Source: Aegilops tauschii subsp. strangulata | Taxonomy: Eukaryota; Streptophyta; Magnoliopsida; Poales; Poaceae | Reading direction: 5' to 3' | Length of the DNA stretch: 64,000 bases | NCBI RefSeq assembly: GCF_002575655.3 | Contig: NC_053036.3 | Span: 648,541,387-648,605,386 of the forward strand | The notes under the pieces: generated by a model | What the model saw: the letters and a program-made list of their open reading frames with translations, nothing else | What the model was told of the DNA's origin: nothing | The model's database searches: none | Program-made: the position numbers and the translations under genes | In this document: positions 43,962 to 57,829 of the stretch, piece after piece | Layout of the letters: every line of letters starts with the position of its first letter | Position numbering within the stretch: position 1 is the first letter of the stretch

Positions 43962-46900
43962 TCACATGAGCCACCCTTCATCCTCACCGCTGCTGAAGGA
44001 CTCGATCATGTCACCACTCTCATCACCATCCCCTCCACCCATCATCTCAAGTAACCCCCCTCCCACATCAAAGTCGCCTTCCTCATCATCGTCATCGTTT
44101 TCATCCCCACTGTCCAGATCCTCCTCGTCGTCATCGTCACCGCCATCATCACCGCTGCTGTTACTTGGATCATCCTCAGAATCCGTGTCCCCGAGCCCTA
44201 AATCGGTCCCGAGGAGGACATCAACGTCCGAGTCATCATCATCGTCATCATCCTCCTCCGAGTCCCCTCCGTCCTCCGGATCCGAGTCATCATCGGTTGG
44301 CCGTTTCCTGCCAACTTCGAATATGCGAGCAGAGGAGAACATCTCGTCAGGATCGTCCATGGCAACAACTCCGAGAAGGGAATCATTGGGCTCAGTGGCA
44401 AGGTCGAGGACGCCACGGTCTATTTGGACAGTTGCAATGTCTGCGTAAGTGACAGCATCGATCGTGCGGAATGCAGGGAACAGGGGATGTCTGACCCTCC
44501 GGGTTTGGATGGATGATGTGACATCCTCAAGGTTACGCCTGAGGATAGCATAGATAACATCACCACTTCCATTGAATTTGATTACTGTCTGGTCCAGGGA
44601 TGGGACACTCCTCAGAAGCTTAAATTTTCTCAGATCCCACACCTCTGAATTTAGGATCACCTGCAAAACAATGTGGACAGAGATGAGAAGATGTGCACAG
44701 TAGAAACGAATTCCCCCAAAAACAACAGAGTAAAGGAAGATTTTACAGTGACGTTCAGGAAACCAAATTCATTCACATCAGTATTCCATCAAAACAAGTA
44801 CGGTCATACACTTCTGAACTCTTAAAAATAATAAATCACATGCTGAACATCCTATTTGGCACAAATACTATAAGCAAGTACAGAATACTCTGATGGATCG
44901 TTCCGAGCCATGTCATATTTTCTCAGGCGATAAATATCTTACTACCATGCTTCTCTTACTATGGTTAAATGGCAGTGGCTGAGTTGGAATAGACTTCAGC
45001 TGGTCATGCTGTTGAACTTAACAGCAAATTTTATTGTTTTAAGGGAAGGTCAACAAGTTTGCTCAGAAGATCTCACACCACACTTGCTTGGACTTGTGTC
45101 GAGTAACTTGTTAGTGTAGAATCCCAGAAACAGATAGTGCATCCAAAATATATGCATAAATGCAACTTCATGACTATAATAAAATAACTTAATTTCCATC
45201 TAAGACTGTTGTTGTTTGAGAACGACTAACTGACACAAACGTCTTGGCTGAGAAGGTAGAGGAATGGTTGTGGTAATGCAAGGAAATCAGTGGCCTAGTG
45301 AGGGCAAAAATGCATGCTCCGATACAAGTTTGAAGGAATATAAACTGAAAGAATAATCAATAACTGCAGTCCAAGAAAAAGATTACCTCATTTCCAGCTG
45401 GATGAAAGCCACCACCACAATAGTCTGTGAACTGGTCAAACTGATGGATAGGAGTGGGACTTCGTCTATCCCACAGGACCCCGTTCCACAGCAACATATC
45501 ATCTGAAGGACTGAAATGTATAATGGGTTGTACACCCCGGCCTGAACCTGGCAGGCTGGAGTTATCAGGAAGCTGCATATCAACATTATGCGTCTGGACA
45601 TCATACAATAGAACCGCCCGGTGATTTGCATCCGTAGAAAGGCCGGCAAATAAAGTCCCAGCATGGTTAAACCTGGCAGCTTTGCAGTTATCAAATGTGT
45701 GCAAAGGCCCCGTATGCAGTGAGAAAGCATCAAAGAGCTTAACCTCATCTATGCTAGATGAGAGAATCAGCTCAGTTCCACCAACAGATGTTGAATCCAC
45801 CATAGTAACAAGATTCTGGTGACAAGTGTGCGTCTCTATGAGATTTGCAAGGTTGCTGTCAAATATTCTTAATTCACCACTATGGTTCCCAGCCGCCACC
45901 CTTGATGCACCTCCAATAAAAGTCATGCAAGTCAACAGCGAGGCCTCATCACGGCAAACACGGCATGGCTTGAACCTGCTGTATATAAATTGGCGATCCC
46001 TGCGGGGCACTTTGATCCCGCTAAACTCCCTGTTTATCTCACGGCTGCCCATGCGAGCAGTTACATTTGCTGGTGCACTAATGCTGCGGCTAGGCTCGGG
46101 GCAAACATGAGGGTGCAGCAGAGAGACTGGCGGCAAAGTTGTTATTGGAGCAGGACATTGGCGGTGTTGATGTTTCAAATATTGTACAACCAATGAGTCG
46201 AGCGTCATGCGCTCCGAAGTTCCTGTTTGTTGATCATTTACACCAAGATGTGGTGTGCCTGTTACCACTCCAGGTGTGCATTGAGAATCTTCAAAGTTCT
46301 CAGTGGAAATGTTGTTGAAGTTTGTCCTTCCTGGAAATGCTGCAGTAGGAGAATCCACTGCCACAGAGAGGCCTCTGCGAGTAGGAGCAGGAGTTTGGAA
46401 CACAGGAGATTGGGATGCTTGATCCATTATTGCAGGGCGCTTTGCTGCTGATGCAGAACTAAACTCCATATCCGCAAGCTTCCTCTTAAGTGGCAAGGGC
46501 ATTGGTGTTTTATGCGATGTCTCCACATCTCCAGTATTGGCAGCAGAGGCAGAGCAAGTCATACCGTCCACATTTCCGGCAGGTACAGGACTTTTCAGGC
46601 TATTGCTTGCTCTATTACCAGAAAACGAAACAAAGGGTTGATTTCGTTTAGAGAAACTGGATGAGAATACCAGTGCCTTCTTCTTAGACGAAGGCACAAC
46701 AGAATCTGATCGTTGGCCAGCTTGATCTGCAGCAATCATTGTTTTGTCGGACAGAAATCCCTGAACACGGCCAGAAGGCCACTGTTGTTGAACTTGAACA
46801 GATGATGGTTCCAGGGCAGCGGGCTGGTGGACAGGTAGCACTGCAGCAGTTGATGGCAAAGGTGCAAGGTCAGCCTCCTTCTGCAACATGGCAGCAGTAG

Positions 46901-49900
46901 CAGCCAAACCAGATCCAAGGAGATGTTCATGTATCAGTTGCATCAGTTCCCTACACACAAAAGAAGAGCAAATGTAGGATCCTGAAGCTGGAAAGGTAAT
47001 TAAAAAGGAAAATATCACACGAAGTCAAACCTGGAATGGTAAGAGACAGGAGTAGCAGCTGCTATGCCAGCTCGCTCAATGCGCTTCAACGCTGGAGCAG
47101 CAGCATCAGTTGCTAAGGTTGTTTCTTTACCAGAATTAGTCAAGACCTATCAGGAGAAAAAAAAAACATTCATTCAGCTCATCTTTCCCATTTCAGCTGT
47201 GCAAATTCAAACCACAGTATGTTAGGCACACATTAAAATCTTAAATTAGGGAAGTCTATCACATAAAACATCCCACTGCAAGCAAGCATAACTGGATAAC
47301 ATCAAAGGACCACAAGTTGTACTCCCACATCAGCACTACTTTTACCTTTAATAAGCATGCTTGATTATACAATATCCATAGTAACCAAGGAACATCAAAG
47401 AGATAAAACAAGCAGTGTGTTCATTGACTTGATGAACAGCAAAATACCAGCAAAAAACTCAACAAATATTAAATCTTGGGCAACTCAAAGTAACACAGTA
47501 CAATATGTGTTCCTTACCGCAATGAGCTCAATTGCCACTTGGGTCAGTTCATTTAGCCATCTTGCATTATCACCTCCAGATGACTGGGTACTCGTATCAC
47601 GAATCAGTTCTGATAATTTCTTCCCTACCTGAAATAACATGTTAATAATTAAGTTACTGACCTAGGAGGCACATCCGCAAAAACATAGTTGCCCAGGAAT
47701 AGGAGACGTGTAAAGAGATGATAAAAGAAGGATATCAGAGAGGGGCAGTTTGCCAGCCCTATTATCAGAACAAAGAATAGGCTTGGTTGCCACTCACTCC
47801 CTTTCATCTCATGGCATTTTTCACACAGACAAAGGAAGAGAAATTGAGGGGGAAAGGGAAAGGCGAACATGTTTAGCCAACTATCCCATGATTTAGTTTG
47901 AATAGGTAGTGTTCAACCTTTGTAAGACAGCAATACCTCATTAACTACACTACTAATTCTGTAGTAGACTTACATTTCGAAACAAGGCAAGAGGGGGGAA
48001 GGGATAGACCCCTATATGTGAAACAGAGGGAGTAGTCACTAGCAGTTGCTCATTATTGAGATAGTAGTCATGCAATAGTAAGATAAAGTTTCTACATTAC
48101 AGGTCATAGCTAGAGCATGAAAAGAAGTGCATTGATCTGATGTCCACGATACCTGGAGCTTCGTCAGTATATGTGCAATAGCATCGTCTCTAGCCAAGCC
48201 AAGCAGTACACGACAGGCAAGGGCTCGAATAGGATCAATAGCCAAAGGATGTGTAACCATCCGAGTGCCAAGAAGCTGCAAAAGAATCTTTATACCATTA
48301 TTGGCTCTGACTACTTCTCGAGCTTGGCGATAAGCTTGTTCCAATTGAGCAGCAAGACCAGGACCCCCAGCTCCTACACCTAGCGATATTCTCTTGTCAC
48401 CAACAACTCCAGATGACACAACAGGTGTGCCATCACCATATCGTTCCCGAGATTCACTTTGGTTCGCTGCAACATTTCTTTCTGAAGTGCTTTTTTCAGC
48501 ATTCCTGTCTCTGCTCTCTGAATAACTTCCTGCAGGCTGCTGATTAACAGCTGAGGACGGCTTGTTGCTGATCGATGGAGGGGGGCATACAAGATTGACA
48601 AGCACATTCAATGCTGGACAAATCACCTAATGCACAAAGGATGGTAAAAGGATACATTATTTGGAAGAATTTCAGCAAGGCAAATACTGTTGGATTTGTA
48701 AAGCTTAGTTAATGCATAGCTTGAGAAGGAAAAACACACCTCAGGATCAACATAGCCAACAACACTGTTTGCTATATCTAGTATAACAGCCATACCAATA
48801 CGGTTGTTAGTTAATGTAGCATGCACCATCAATTTGCGGCTGTGTGGCATAAGAGTTATGATGTGAAGAACTCCAAATGCATACTGAGCCAAGTCATGAA
48901 GATACCGATCAGCAGGTAGACTCTGAAACAGATTGTTGTAAATCAAATCAGCTTAACTGCAAACATTGTATTTCTCAGAGGAAGTAGAAAAGAAAAACAA
49001 TACCATATTTTTACCTGGCATAACTCTAGCAGGATAATATGACCATTAGAGGCCAAGAATTTATCCATCACGGGCCAGCGAGCTCTTACGAGAGCAGGTC
49101 CTAACTTTCTGTCCCGCTGGACCTGACGAAAAATAGCATCCATAGCCTCATTGCCGATGTCAAAAGGTTTGTAACCAGCTCTTGCACTGGAAGTATTCCG
49201 AGCAATACTACGGATACTCTTGCTTGGTCGGATGGAATCAACAAGCTGAAGGAGATGAGCTCTAAAATATTGCCGTAGTGCAACACATGAATGATACGCG
49301 ACCTGCTTTTCTGACTGAGTCAGAATTTCAGCAGGCGATCGGTCATTCCCTTGATTCGCGTTGGAGGATCCTAATGCTCCAGAGTTACCACCCGACCTTA
49401 CGGATGCAGCAACTTGTAATATATTCAGAAGTTTTTGCATCCCATCCTGTGCATCAAATGAATCCAGAACAGCTTTGAACACAAATGCAGCAGCAAAGAA
49501 TATGGCTGCATTTTTTCTAGCTGCATCTTGTGGGCACTCTAAGAGTTGCAGCGCTAGTTCAACCACATTGTTGAGTGTGTCAGGTGAAAGCGCACAAACA
49601 CGTTCCATTGTAGACTGCAAGAACAGAGGATGCTTAGCAATAAGATAAATGAACGGTCAAGGGAAACCATGGACAGATCAACAGAATGCATGACCAGCCA
49701 GTTTAGGTTTATATGTTTACCTGGAGAGAACCAAAAGTAAACAAGCATGCAGACAGAGCAGTGTATGTCTGAGTAATCTTAGGGACAGAGAGGATCTTCT
49801 GAATACCACCCCGGTCAACAAATAGCGCAGCAAATTTCCGGTGTGCGGCCAGGGCACAAATCAATCTAAGAATTTCATGAAGTAGTGAAACGTGGCCACA

Positions 49901-52900
49901 TCCCTCCTGGTCTTTGATTCCCCGTTGCAGCAATGCGAGGCAAACATCAACACCTTTTTCATGAAGAACAGGACCCAAAGCTTCAACGTACTCTCCAAGA
50001 TACTGCAAGCACAAAATGCTATATTTTTCCCTAAGTAGCAAGAGCTGCTCCTGGTCAATGATAACAAAATCTTCCAGATCCTGGTCCTCACTAATTTTCA
50101 CAGCTTCTTCAACAACATGCTCCTCATTAACCTGGTCAGAGCTTCTGCAATACCAAACAAAACTCAGAAAAAGAACAATAATATAATGAAATAAGACGAC
50201 ACAAACACAGACAGACACACACAGAGAGGATGTGTTTCTTCCATTACCTTGAGACGCTAGTGGACATGGCAGCATCGACTACAGTAGCTGCAGCTTTCTC
50301 AGCAGCTAATACAACGGCATCGCCACTATTTTCACTCTTCCAAGCCTTCAAAAACACAGCATGTCAAAAGTTACTAACATATAATGAAGCAGAAAATGAA
50401 TCAGTATCAAGCATAAGTATTCCTATTTTGGGAGGTCCAGAGATGTCTTATTCCATACCTCTAAAGCAGCAGATTTCACAAGCTCAGCAGCAGCATCACC
50501 TGCTGCTTTCACAGCTTCCTCAGGAGCATTCGCTGATCTGGCTTCCGCTTCTGCAGCTCTCACTGCCTTCAAAACAATGTCAGTTATATCCTTCAAGCCG
50601 ATAATGCAATCCCTGAACCGGTCCTCATACTCTTCTTTAGAAATACTAAGAATATCAGACTCGGGGGCTGCAGAGATATTGTTCAAATCGATTGCTTTCT
50701 TTGGGTCCTCGGCCTTAGCCGCATTCTTTTCTTTGCTAGTCCGACTTCCCATTCTCAATCCTGTTGGCGATAAAGGTGTCCGTTCACTTTCAGGCAAGCC
50801 TTCACCTGGTTTGATTTTCCCTCTTAGTCGAGATCCTGTACGGCTGAACTTTCTCTTCAAGAGTTCATCTCTCAGGCTTTCACCTGCAGGATACTTTTCC
50901 CCATCGACTGACTTTGCATCAAAAGGATCCATTGTAGAATCAACATCATCACGTAGCAGGTAACCAGTGTCATCCATCCCCTGTTCTCCGTGTGCTTGCC
51001 TCATCCCAACATCACGATCAAACTGTTTTTCCAAAGTTGGGTCAGTCGATATTCCATCTCCAGCCCTTGTTCCGTCCAGTATAGAACTGTCTTGAAGCAA
51101 TCGTACTTTGCCCCTATTCTCATCTCTACCCCGAGGATGCTTGGTATCTAGTGGAAGATTGGCATCTTTCTCTGGAGATGTGGCATCACCAAAGACTCGT
51201 ATTCGCAGAAAACGCATGAGCTTGGCTGATACTCCCATGTTCAAGACATCTTCTACCAAACGCCCACCACTGGCAAAAGAACAAAATGCAACAATCAGAT
51301 TACTGATAACAGAAAGGCTGATGAAGAAAAGAAGAATGCTATAAGATCTCGTATTGGTAAGACATGACAGTACCCATACAACGCCATCGAGAGCAACCCA
51401 ATAGCATATGTTCTCATCATCTCAGTATCTGTGGGTTTTTTACCACTTCCTAGATGCTTCCAATCACATTCATCCGATGCTTCACCATCTTCCTTTATCC
51501 AGGATTTTATATTTTCTAGGGTAGCATCTTCAAAAGGATGAGAAAACTGAGGCTGAGGACACAAACACGCGTCAAGTTAATAGAATGTAGTGTAGGAAAC
51601 AGAAGAAGATTGAAGTATGATCGCAATGCAAAAGAGTGTGCATGCATGAAGGGAGGGAGGTAGGGGCGGTAAGCTAACCGAAAATGCATCATGGATGCTT
51701 AGGAGCAGCCTAGCAGAAGCACAGCGTACTGGCAAAGGGTACGATGTATCTGACAAGAACTTAGAAAACACTAGGTCATAGAAATCATCATTCTCCTGCA
51801 GACACGGTTGAGGCAGCAACGATTAATCTCAGCAATAAACAGGTAAGACTCAGGTTATTAGGCTGATGGACGCAGAAAAGAAGCAGAAGACGCACCCTGA
51901 TCAAACTCGCCAGCTTGCCTATAGTATGGGAGCCCCTTGTGTTTGTGTTATTGAAGGACGGATCACTAGCGCATTCCTGCAGGTGTCTGCAGGGGACATA
52001 GGCATGGTTATGATCAGCGAAAAGAGAAATATTAGGAGCAATGTGATTCAGCAAAAACATTAAGAGGTATACATCTCAATCAAGCACGAGGGTTCATACT
52101 GTAAACCACATAGCAGATTTTCCTGTGGTAAAATGAAACAAGTGCTAGTTCATACTCCCTCCGTTCCTAAATATAAGTCTTTTAAAAGATTTCAATAAGG
52201 GACTACATACGGAGCAAAGTGAGTGAATCTACATACTAAAATATATCTATATACATCCGTATGTAGTCTCTTAGTGAAATCTCTATAAAGACTTATATTT
52301 AGGAACGGAGGGAGTAGATGTTACTAAAACAGAGTACCATCTAAAGGCAAGCCTCAAACTGAGTGCGCTCAAACTTGCCTAGACTAACTGAGGCAAGCAA
52401 TCCATCTTTCATATACAGCAACTTCCTAGTTCATCAATGTTATTCAAACAGAACACCATCTAAAGGAATTTATAAAGAATGTCTCAGGAGCAATGTGACT
52501 CGGCAAACACTATGTGCTACAAGCCTACAAATCTCAATCAAGCAGGTGCTTCATTTACACTTACTGTGGATTACATAACAAGTAAAGAGATGAAACTTGC
52601 ACCGAGTTGTGAAAACCTCGACATGATATCACCGATTTTGCCGAGATCAAATCAGAAAAAATACAGGGTCTACATGGTCAACCCAACTGCTTTGTACGCA
52701 TGATGACACACTGGCAAGCACACGACAGTATTTGTTTTTTGTTTTTTTGTTCTACTACACTCCACTCCACTAGCTGGACTTGACTTGCATAGCCACTCCA
52801 TCTCTTATGCCTTCCTTCACTACATACAACAGCTTCCTAGCCCGCAAGCAAACGGTACAAATGTCATATTAACGGAACAAAAAAATTAGTATCAAGACTT

Positions 52901-53336
52901 TGCAAGAAGGCGCCCGAGATCAACTGATGCCTCTCTCCCGCGAGAGAAACAAGCCGTGTCGCAAACGCGGGGAGGGGAAGCCCTAGACACCAACCAATCG
53001 ATCAATTCGACACAGCGGGCGGCGGCGGGGCGGAGCCGAATTTTGCTAACGGCGGGATGGAAGAAGGGAGAGGGGGAGGGGAGGATGGGTGAGAGAGTAC
53101 CTGGCCTCCTGGACCTCGCACATGGTGGCGAGGGTGTGGATGAGGCGCGGGTTGGGGTTGCTCTCCTGCTCGACGACGCGGGAGATCAGGGCCTGCGCGC
53201 GGTCGAGCAGCGCGTCCTCCTCGTCCTCCGCGGCCTCCTGCTCCGCGTCGGGCGCCTCCGTCTCCTCCTCGTCGTCCTCCTCCTCCTCCTCCGGCTCGGC
53301 GGCGACGGGGTCGGCCGCCGGCTGCTCGGGCTCCAT
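43962..53336 (-). CDS. DCAF1: DCAF1: DDB1- and CUL4-associated factor 1 homolog (VprBP family)
   Basis: Substrate receptor of the nuclear CUL4-DDB1 ubiquitin ligase. Fourteen exons: 53336-53101, 51986-51896, 51795-51679, 51552-51374, 51269-50459, 50345-50248, 50144-49721, 49614-49015, 48922-48740, 48626-48153, 47628-47518, 47146-47031, 46950-45387, 44660-43962. All borders are GT..AG and phases agree: 5,703 nt, 1,900 residues, close to the plant family (the Arabidopsis protein is about 1,880). An acidic leader (residues 1-45) is followed by a long helical-repeat region, a LisH motif (about 1,140-1,175; LMQLIHEHLLGSGLAATAAM), a Ser/Pro linker, a WD40 region (about 1,480-1,740) with two DDB1-binding WDxR motifs (WDRR, WDLR), and an Asp/Glu-rich tail with a GWLM end. 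No disrupting change was seen; it looks functional. Confidence 0.95.
52155..52314. mobile_element. 160-bp Stowaway MITE in DCAF1 intron 1
   Basis: Terminal inverted repeats CTCCCTCCGTTCCTAAATAT / ATATTTAGGAACGGAGGGAG, about 25 bp matching, flanked by TA duplications (52153-52154, 52315-52316), the Tc1/Mariner-type target. It lies in the 1.1-kb first intron and does not touch splice sites. Confidence 0.95.
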
Positions 53337-53760
53337 CGGCGCGGGCGGGTTCGAGCGCCGGCCGGGGTGGCGGGGGTGCGGGGTAGGGTTAGGGTTGCGT
53401 GGGGGGAGCGGCGGCGGTAATGGTGGCGGGCGAGAGAGAAAGGGAGGAGGAAGAAGGGAAGGGGGGAAGGGAAAGGCGAGGTGGCGTTGCGGCGCGGCGC
53501 GGCGCAGGTGGGGGAGCCGGACACGCAACTTTCTAGCGGCCAGGGCCAGGTTTTCCCTTCTCTTCTCGCTCGCGGGCCATGGGCTGCGTGGGCCGGCTGT
53601 GCGCAGCCCGAAGTCTCGGGGCCGGGCGCGTGCAGGCCCAGCAGCAACGTCTCCCACACAGACTTTGCTGCTGCGTCCAAGACGTTCGCGCACTCCCACC
53701 TTTCTTCTCAGGTTGCCACAAGTAACGCAATATATGTGTACAACCTGCTAGTTTTTTTCA
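53337..53760 (-). promoter_or_regulatory. DCAF1 5' untranslated and promoter region
   Basis: Very GC-rich for ~350 bp upstream of the ATG, TATA-less as far as I can see, as common for housekeeping genes. It drops to AT-rich DNA after 53,720. Confidence 0.45.
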
Positions 53761-53902
53761 TAGATTCGTTTATTTAAAATATTTCATTTATTAAACCGTG
53801 CACCCAAATTGCGAAACATTTTTATCGTTGGATTTCTAGCATCGAGATCTTCGAAACTATATCCAGCGTTGATATGTTTTGGCCAAAAAATTTCCACGCA
53901 AA

Positions 53903-54043
53903 ACATGTGCCTACACCAGAAGCAAATCGGTGCCTCTCGAGGAATCAAACCAATGCCTCCATGAGAAAAATATATGTGCCTCTAGCGGAAGCAAACCAGT
54001 GCTTCACGAGAATCAAATCTGTGTCTCTCATAAAAAACACATT
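53903..54043. repeat. ~23-bp degenerate tandem repeat, about six copies
   Basis: Units of the type GTGCCTCTAGCGGAAGCAAA recur (GTGCCTACACCAGAAGCAAA, GTGCCTCTCGAGGAATCAAA and others). This kind of array is common in decayed Mutator-like elements of grasses; no ends were found here. Confidence 0.65.
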
Positions 54044-55625
54044 TTTCACACATTTTCTTTCTCACCAAAACCTAAGAAAAATCAAAGAAAATCAAAAATT
54101 CAAAAAGAAACCAAAAAAATCTAATACCCAAAAACGCATACAAAAAAATAAAAAAACACAAGGTAACGTCTAGCACGCGACACATGGCAACTGCTGAAAG
54201 CGCGCCAAGTGACGCATTCTCTGCCCACCAAAAATTAAACCTATTAAGCATCGCGAGATTGGCGGCCAACCAGCCATGCCACGTGGCGCAAGCTGGTTGA
54301 CCGCGATGAGAAAACTTTTGGAATATGTTTTAGATAGAGGCGAAGATTTTTTCTGAAATGTTTTTGGATGGTGGTCAGAAACCCACGTATTTTTTAAAAT
54401 GAAGGGTTATGCAAAGTGGCGCTCGCCGGTAGGCTACGGTGGTATTTTTCTTTTCTTTTCTTCTTTTACATGGAGGTGAGGATTTTTTTCTGAGATGTTT
54501 TTTAGATAGAGGCGAGGACCACATGTTTTTCTTAAATGAAAACATGCACACAACTTTCTCTCAAGCGGCGCCACAGGGTGGCCCCTCAACCACTAGTGAC
54601 TCTTATGGGGCTCCCACAAGGGGTACCCCTTGGTTAGTTGCTCCCATACTTCAGCCATTTGAAAAAAAATTGTGTCTCATTGGGTTAGGACGCAACCCAC
54701 TATCCCACCTCTCCCTCACGCGAGGATAGCTGCTTCCTAAAAAAAGAGGATCATTGGTACCGCTCAAAAAGAAAAACAAGGATCATTGTTCCTCAAAAAA
54801 ATGAGGATCATTGGTTGTTCTTTTAGGTTAGCTGTTTCCTAATGTTACTGGCATGACCACTGGTTTTATACAGTTTAAAATCTGAGCACAAAAAAGATCT
54901 AAAAATTATGAATTGAAAAAACCGTGCAATTTTGACTTTTTTGAGGATTTCGGTTGCTTTCATAAAAGTTCATGAATTTGAAAACAATCACAAGTTTCGT
55001 GTAGTTGAATGAAAGTTTGTGGATTTGAAAAAGTTTATGAATTTAAAAGAATTTCATGAATTTGAGAAAACTTTGCGGTTTTCAAAAAAATTCTCGAAGT
55101 TGCAAAAAAACTGAATTCGAAAAAAATCACAAAGAATGGAAAAAAATTACAAAAAATGACTATTTTGAGAAAAACATCAAGAACTTGAAATAATTCACAA
55201 ATTTGGAAAAGGCTCCACAAATTTGAAACACTTTGTGAGATTTGAAAAAAATGAAATTTGAAAATAAGTTTACAAATTTAAGAAAAGTTCAAAATATTGA
55301 CAAAGTTCATGACATTTGAAAAAAGTTAATAGAATTTGAAAAACTTCACTGATTACGAATTTGAAAATGTTCATGGACTTTGGAAAATGTTCATGCAGAT
55401 TGAAAAGAGATCATGGATCTGCTAAACATTCATGCATTTGAAAAAAAGTTCACATATTTGAAAAAGTTCATGGATTTAATAAAATGTCAATGGATTTGAA
55501 AAATGTTCATGAATTTGAGAAAAAGGTTCATGAATTTAAAAAAAGAAAATGAAATAGTAAGAGAAAAGAAAAACCTTGCAAACAAAACCAAAAAAGAGAA
55601 AACCAGATAGGGGAGGTGTCGCGCT
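54044..55625. repeat. Repeat-derived AT-rich intergenic region
   Basis: 54,880-55,560 is a long degenerate array of TTTGAAAAAGTTCATGAATTTG-like words. 54,530-54,760 contains multi-copy-looking DNA. No coding region recognised. Confidence 0.5.
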
Positions 55626-55631
55626 TTTTTT

Positions 55632-55662
55632 GGGGGGGGGGGGGGGGGGGGTGGGGGGGGGG
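55632..55662. repeat. Poly-G tract
   Basis: Twenty G, one T, then ten G. A G-run of this length can form quadruplex structure and its length is error-prone. Confidence 0.9.
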
Positions 55663-55938
55663 TTACATTTGACGCACAACATGAAGAGAAAAAATGTAAC
55701 CAGGCACCATTGTCGTTTCAAAAGTTGGCCATCTCAGCTTACCATTGAGTGGGCACATTTTTATAACTTTAATAACAACTCTATGAAATGGTCCTCGGCG
55801 AGAGATGATGTTGTATTGTACGTGTCATACAAGTGAAAAAGGTTCTGACTCACCAAGAGATGGTGGCACATTGTCTGATGACGTATGCACGTAATGATGT
55901 TTGTCCCTCCTTATTCTTTGACAGCATTTAGTGACCAC

Positions 55939-56096
55939 AAGGAATATAAAGGAAAACAAACATGATGCGTAGCTAAGAAAATCAAAGTAAAAAAAACATG
56001 ATGAGCTACACTCACCAAAGGAATATAAAGAAAAACAAACATGATGCGTAGCTAAGAAAATCAAAGTGAAAAAAAAAAAACATGATTAGCTACACT
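55939..56096. repeat. ~79-bp tandem duplication
   Basis: AAGGAATATAAAGgAAAACA starts at 55939 and 56018 with nearly identical continuation to TGATkAGCTACACTC. Confidence 0.85.
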
Positions 56097-57829
56097 CTCC
56101 CCTCTTTCTTTAAACTTCTCACATTACATTATGATATGTGCACATTGATGCACAATGTCTTGCAATTTACAAATTTAACCATGGCTCTTGTCAAGGAGGT
56201 CTTCCATCTCTAGGGAGACGAGGGGGAAGCAGGATGTACACCTCCATCATCGGTGCCTCTCGCCCCTTCCTCCGACCTCCTGACCAAGGCCAACCGACAA
56301 CCTAGATCCCACTATGACGAGCTCCTCATAGTTGTCCCATCTTCCTCCTTGTCAGCTATGATTGTTCACTAATGCTCACCTCACTCAAAGGTAGTGTTGT
56401 TTTAAATGCGACCATGTGTAGATTACAAAATTGTATCAAACGAATAATGGTCCAAAAAACCTTTACTAGATCCATTTACCACTTTGCAAATAAAGCTCCA
56501 TTATGTTATCTGAAAAGGCTTTGTCAAGAACATTTATTGACGACATCGAGATTATATTTATGCTTAATGACGTTGTTGATTTCATAGCTTAGGATCATCA
56601 TCTTAAATTCTTCTAACTTGCAATAGAGAACATTGGGGTTGACTAACCCAATCAGGCATGCAATGCTGACACTTATTAGCCAAAAAACTTGCAAACGATC
56701 CACAACAAGACTGCAAATACTATTGGGTCTAAAATCTCTATAATATATGTTATCATAGTTTCACTCTCTTCCTCTCAGCTATCTTGCCAATAATCTCTAT
56801 GAGGTGGCAATGAATGATGGTGCATCAAGAGCTAAAGTGCTAATTCAAAACATATTCTTTGCAATTTCTCACATGAAGCATGTGATAGCAGATAAAATAA
56901 CTAATTGGGTTGCAACTTATATTTCACTCCAAATAAAAGAGCCAACTAACTATAAAAGAATCGTGTTTAGTAGTCCTCTTCTTGCATCCATCCATAAAGT
57001 ATTCCGCTCAAATTAAATTAAATTATTTGTATGGAGGAATATACATTAGATGAAGCATTCATCAAAGTCAAATGAGCGTTTTCATGCAAATCATATCACA
57101 ATAAACTTCTGTGTTTTACCGGTAATTCTGGATTTGAGTAAAAACATGAGCTTACTCAACCAAATGGTTGCCACTACTTTTTGACACTGATCATTATGCA
57201 AACAATATAACATGCAAATATGACAGTAGAAAATAATTCAAAACCTCAAGCAAATCTACGCCACTCTCTTGGTCCCAACTCCACTTTAATGAACATAATA
57301 GAACAAACTTGGAGAAGAAAGAAGGATGTACTTACTTAATTTGATGTAGTAGCTTCTACAGATAATTAGATGATAAGGGAAACGAAGGACAAACTGCAAG
57401 AACAAAACTTAGGTAAGGTGCAAGTAACAGATTGGGTTCAATTACTTCTAACTTCAAATACAGTCCAGTTTTTGTAGGTACAGTGGACATCAGTACATCA
57501 CCTAGCGATTGTGTCCTTTGGTGCAACACATAGGCGGACAACTGCGAACTCCAATGTGCATCACGGGACTTGATGTCGGGGAATCACTGGGATGTACACG
57601 ACAACATTAGCTTGCACATGCTTGCGCAGCACCGTTGACCAATCACCCCTGATGACGGAGGTGGGGTCCACGTGGAAGATGTACGCTACGACGACAAGGA
57701 CGGGTGTGAGCGCGACCATGCATGGGATCAAAGAGGTTGATAAAACATGGGCAAGGAGCAGACGGTGGCGCACCGGTGGGCAGAGGCACAAACCTACTTG
57801 TGACGACGACGCCAGGGTTAGAGGTGAGT
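56097..57829. other. Intergenic, no gene recognised
   Basis: AT-rich apart from 57,560-57,830, which is GC-rich and has open minus-strand frames (for example a hydrophobic CMVALTPVLVVVAYIF stretch followed by VIRGDWSTVLRKHV). That part may be gene-derived but I cannot name it. Confidence 0.35.

Noticed and set aside
43930..44448. 172-codon Ser/Pro-rich plus-strand ORF
   Set aside because: It is the antisense of the Asp/Glu-rich last exon of DCAF1; GAT/GAG runs read as Ser-rich codons on the other strand.
53089..53751. 220-codon plus-strand ORF opposite DCAF1 exon 1
   Set aside because: Ser/Gly/Arg-rich translation of the antisense of a GC-rich, acidic-coding exon and promoter; no domain, and the minus-strand gene explains the open frame.
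57356..57541. Small ORFs in 56-57.6 kb
   Set aside because: AT-rich, no motif, no codon bias visible; consistent with chance.
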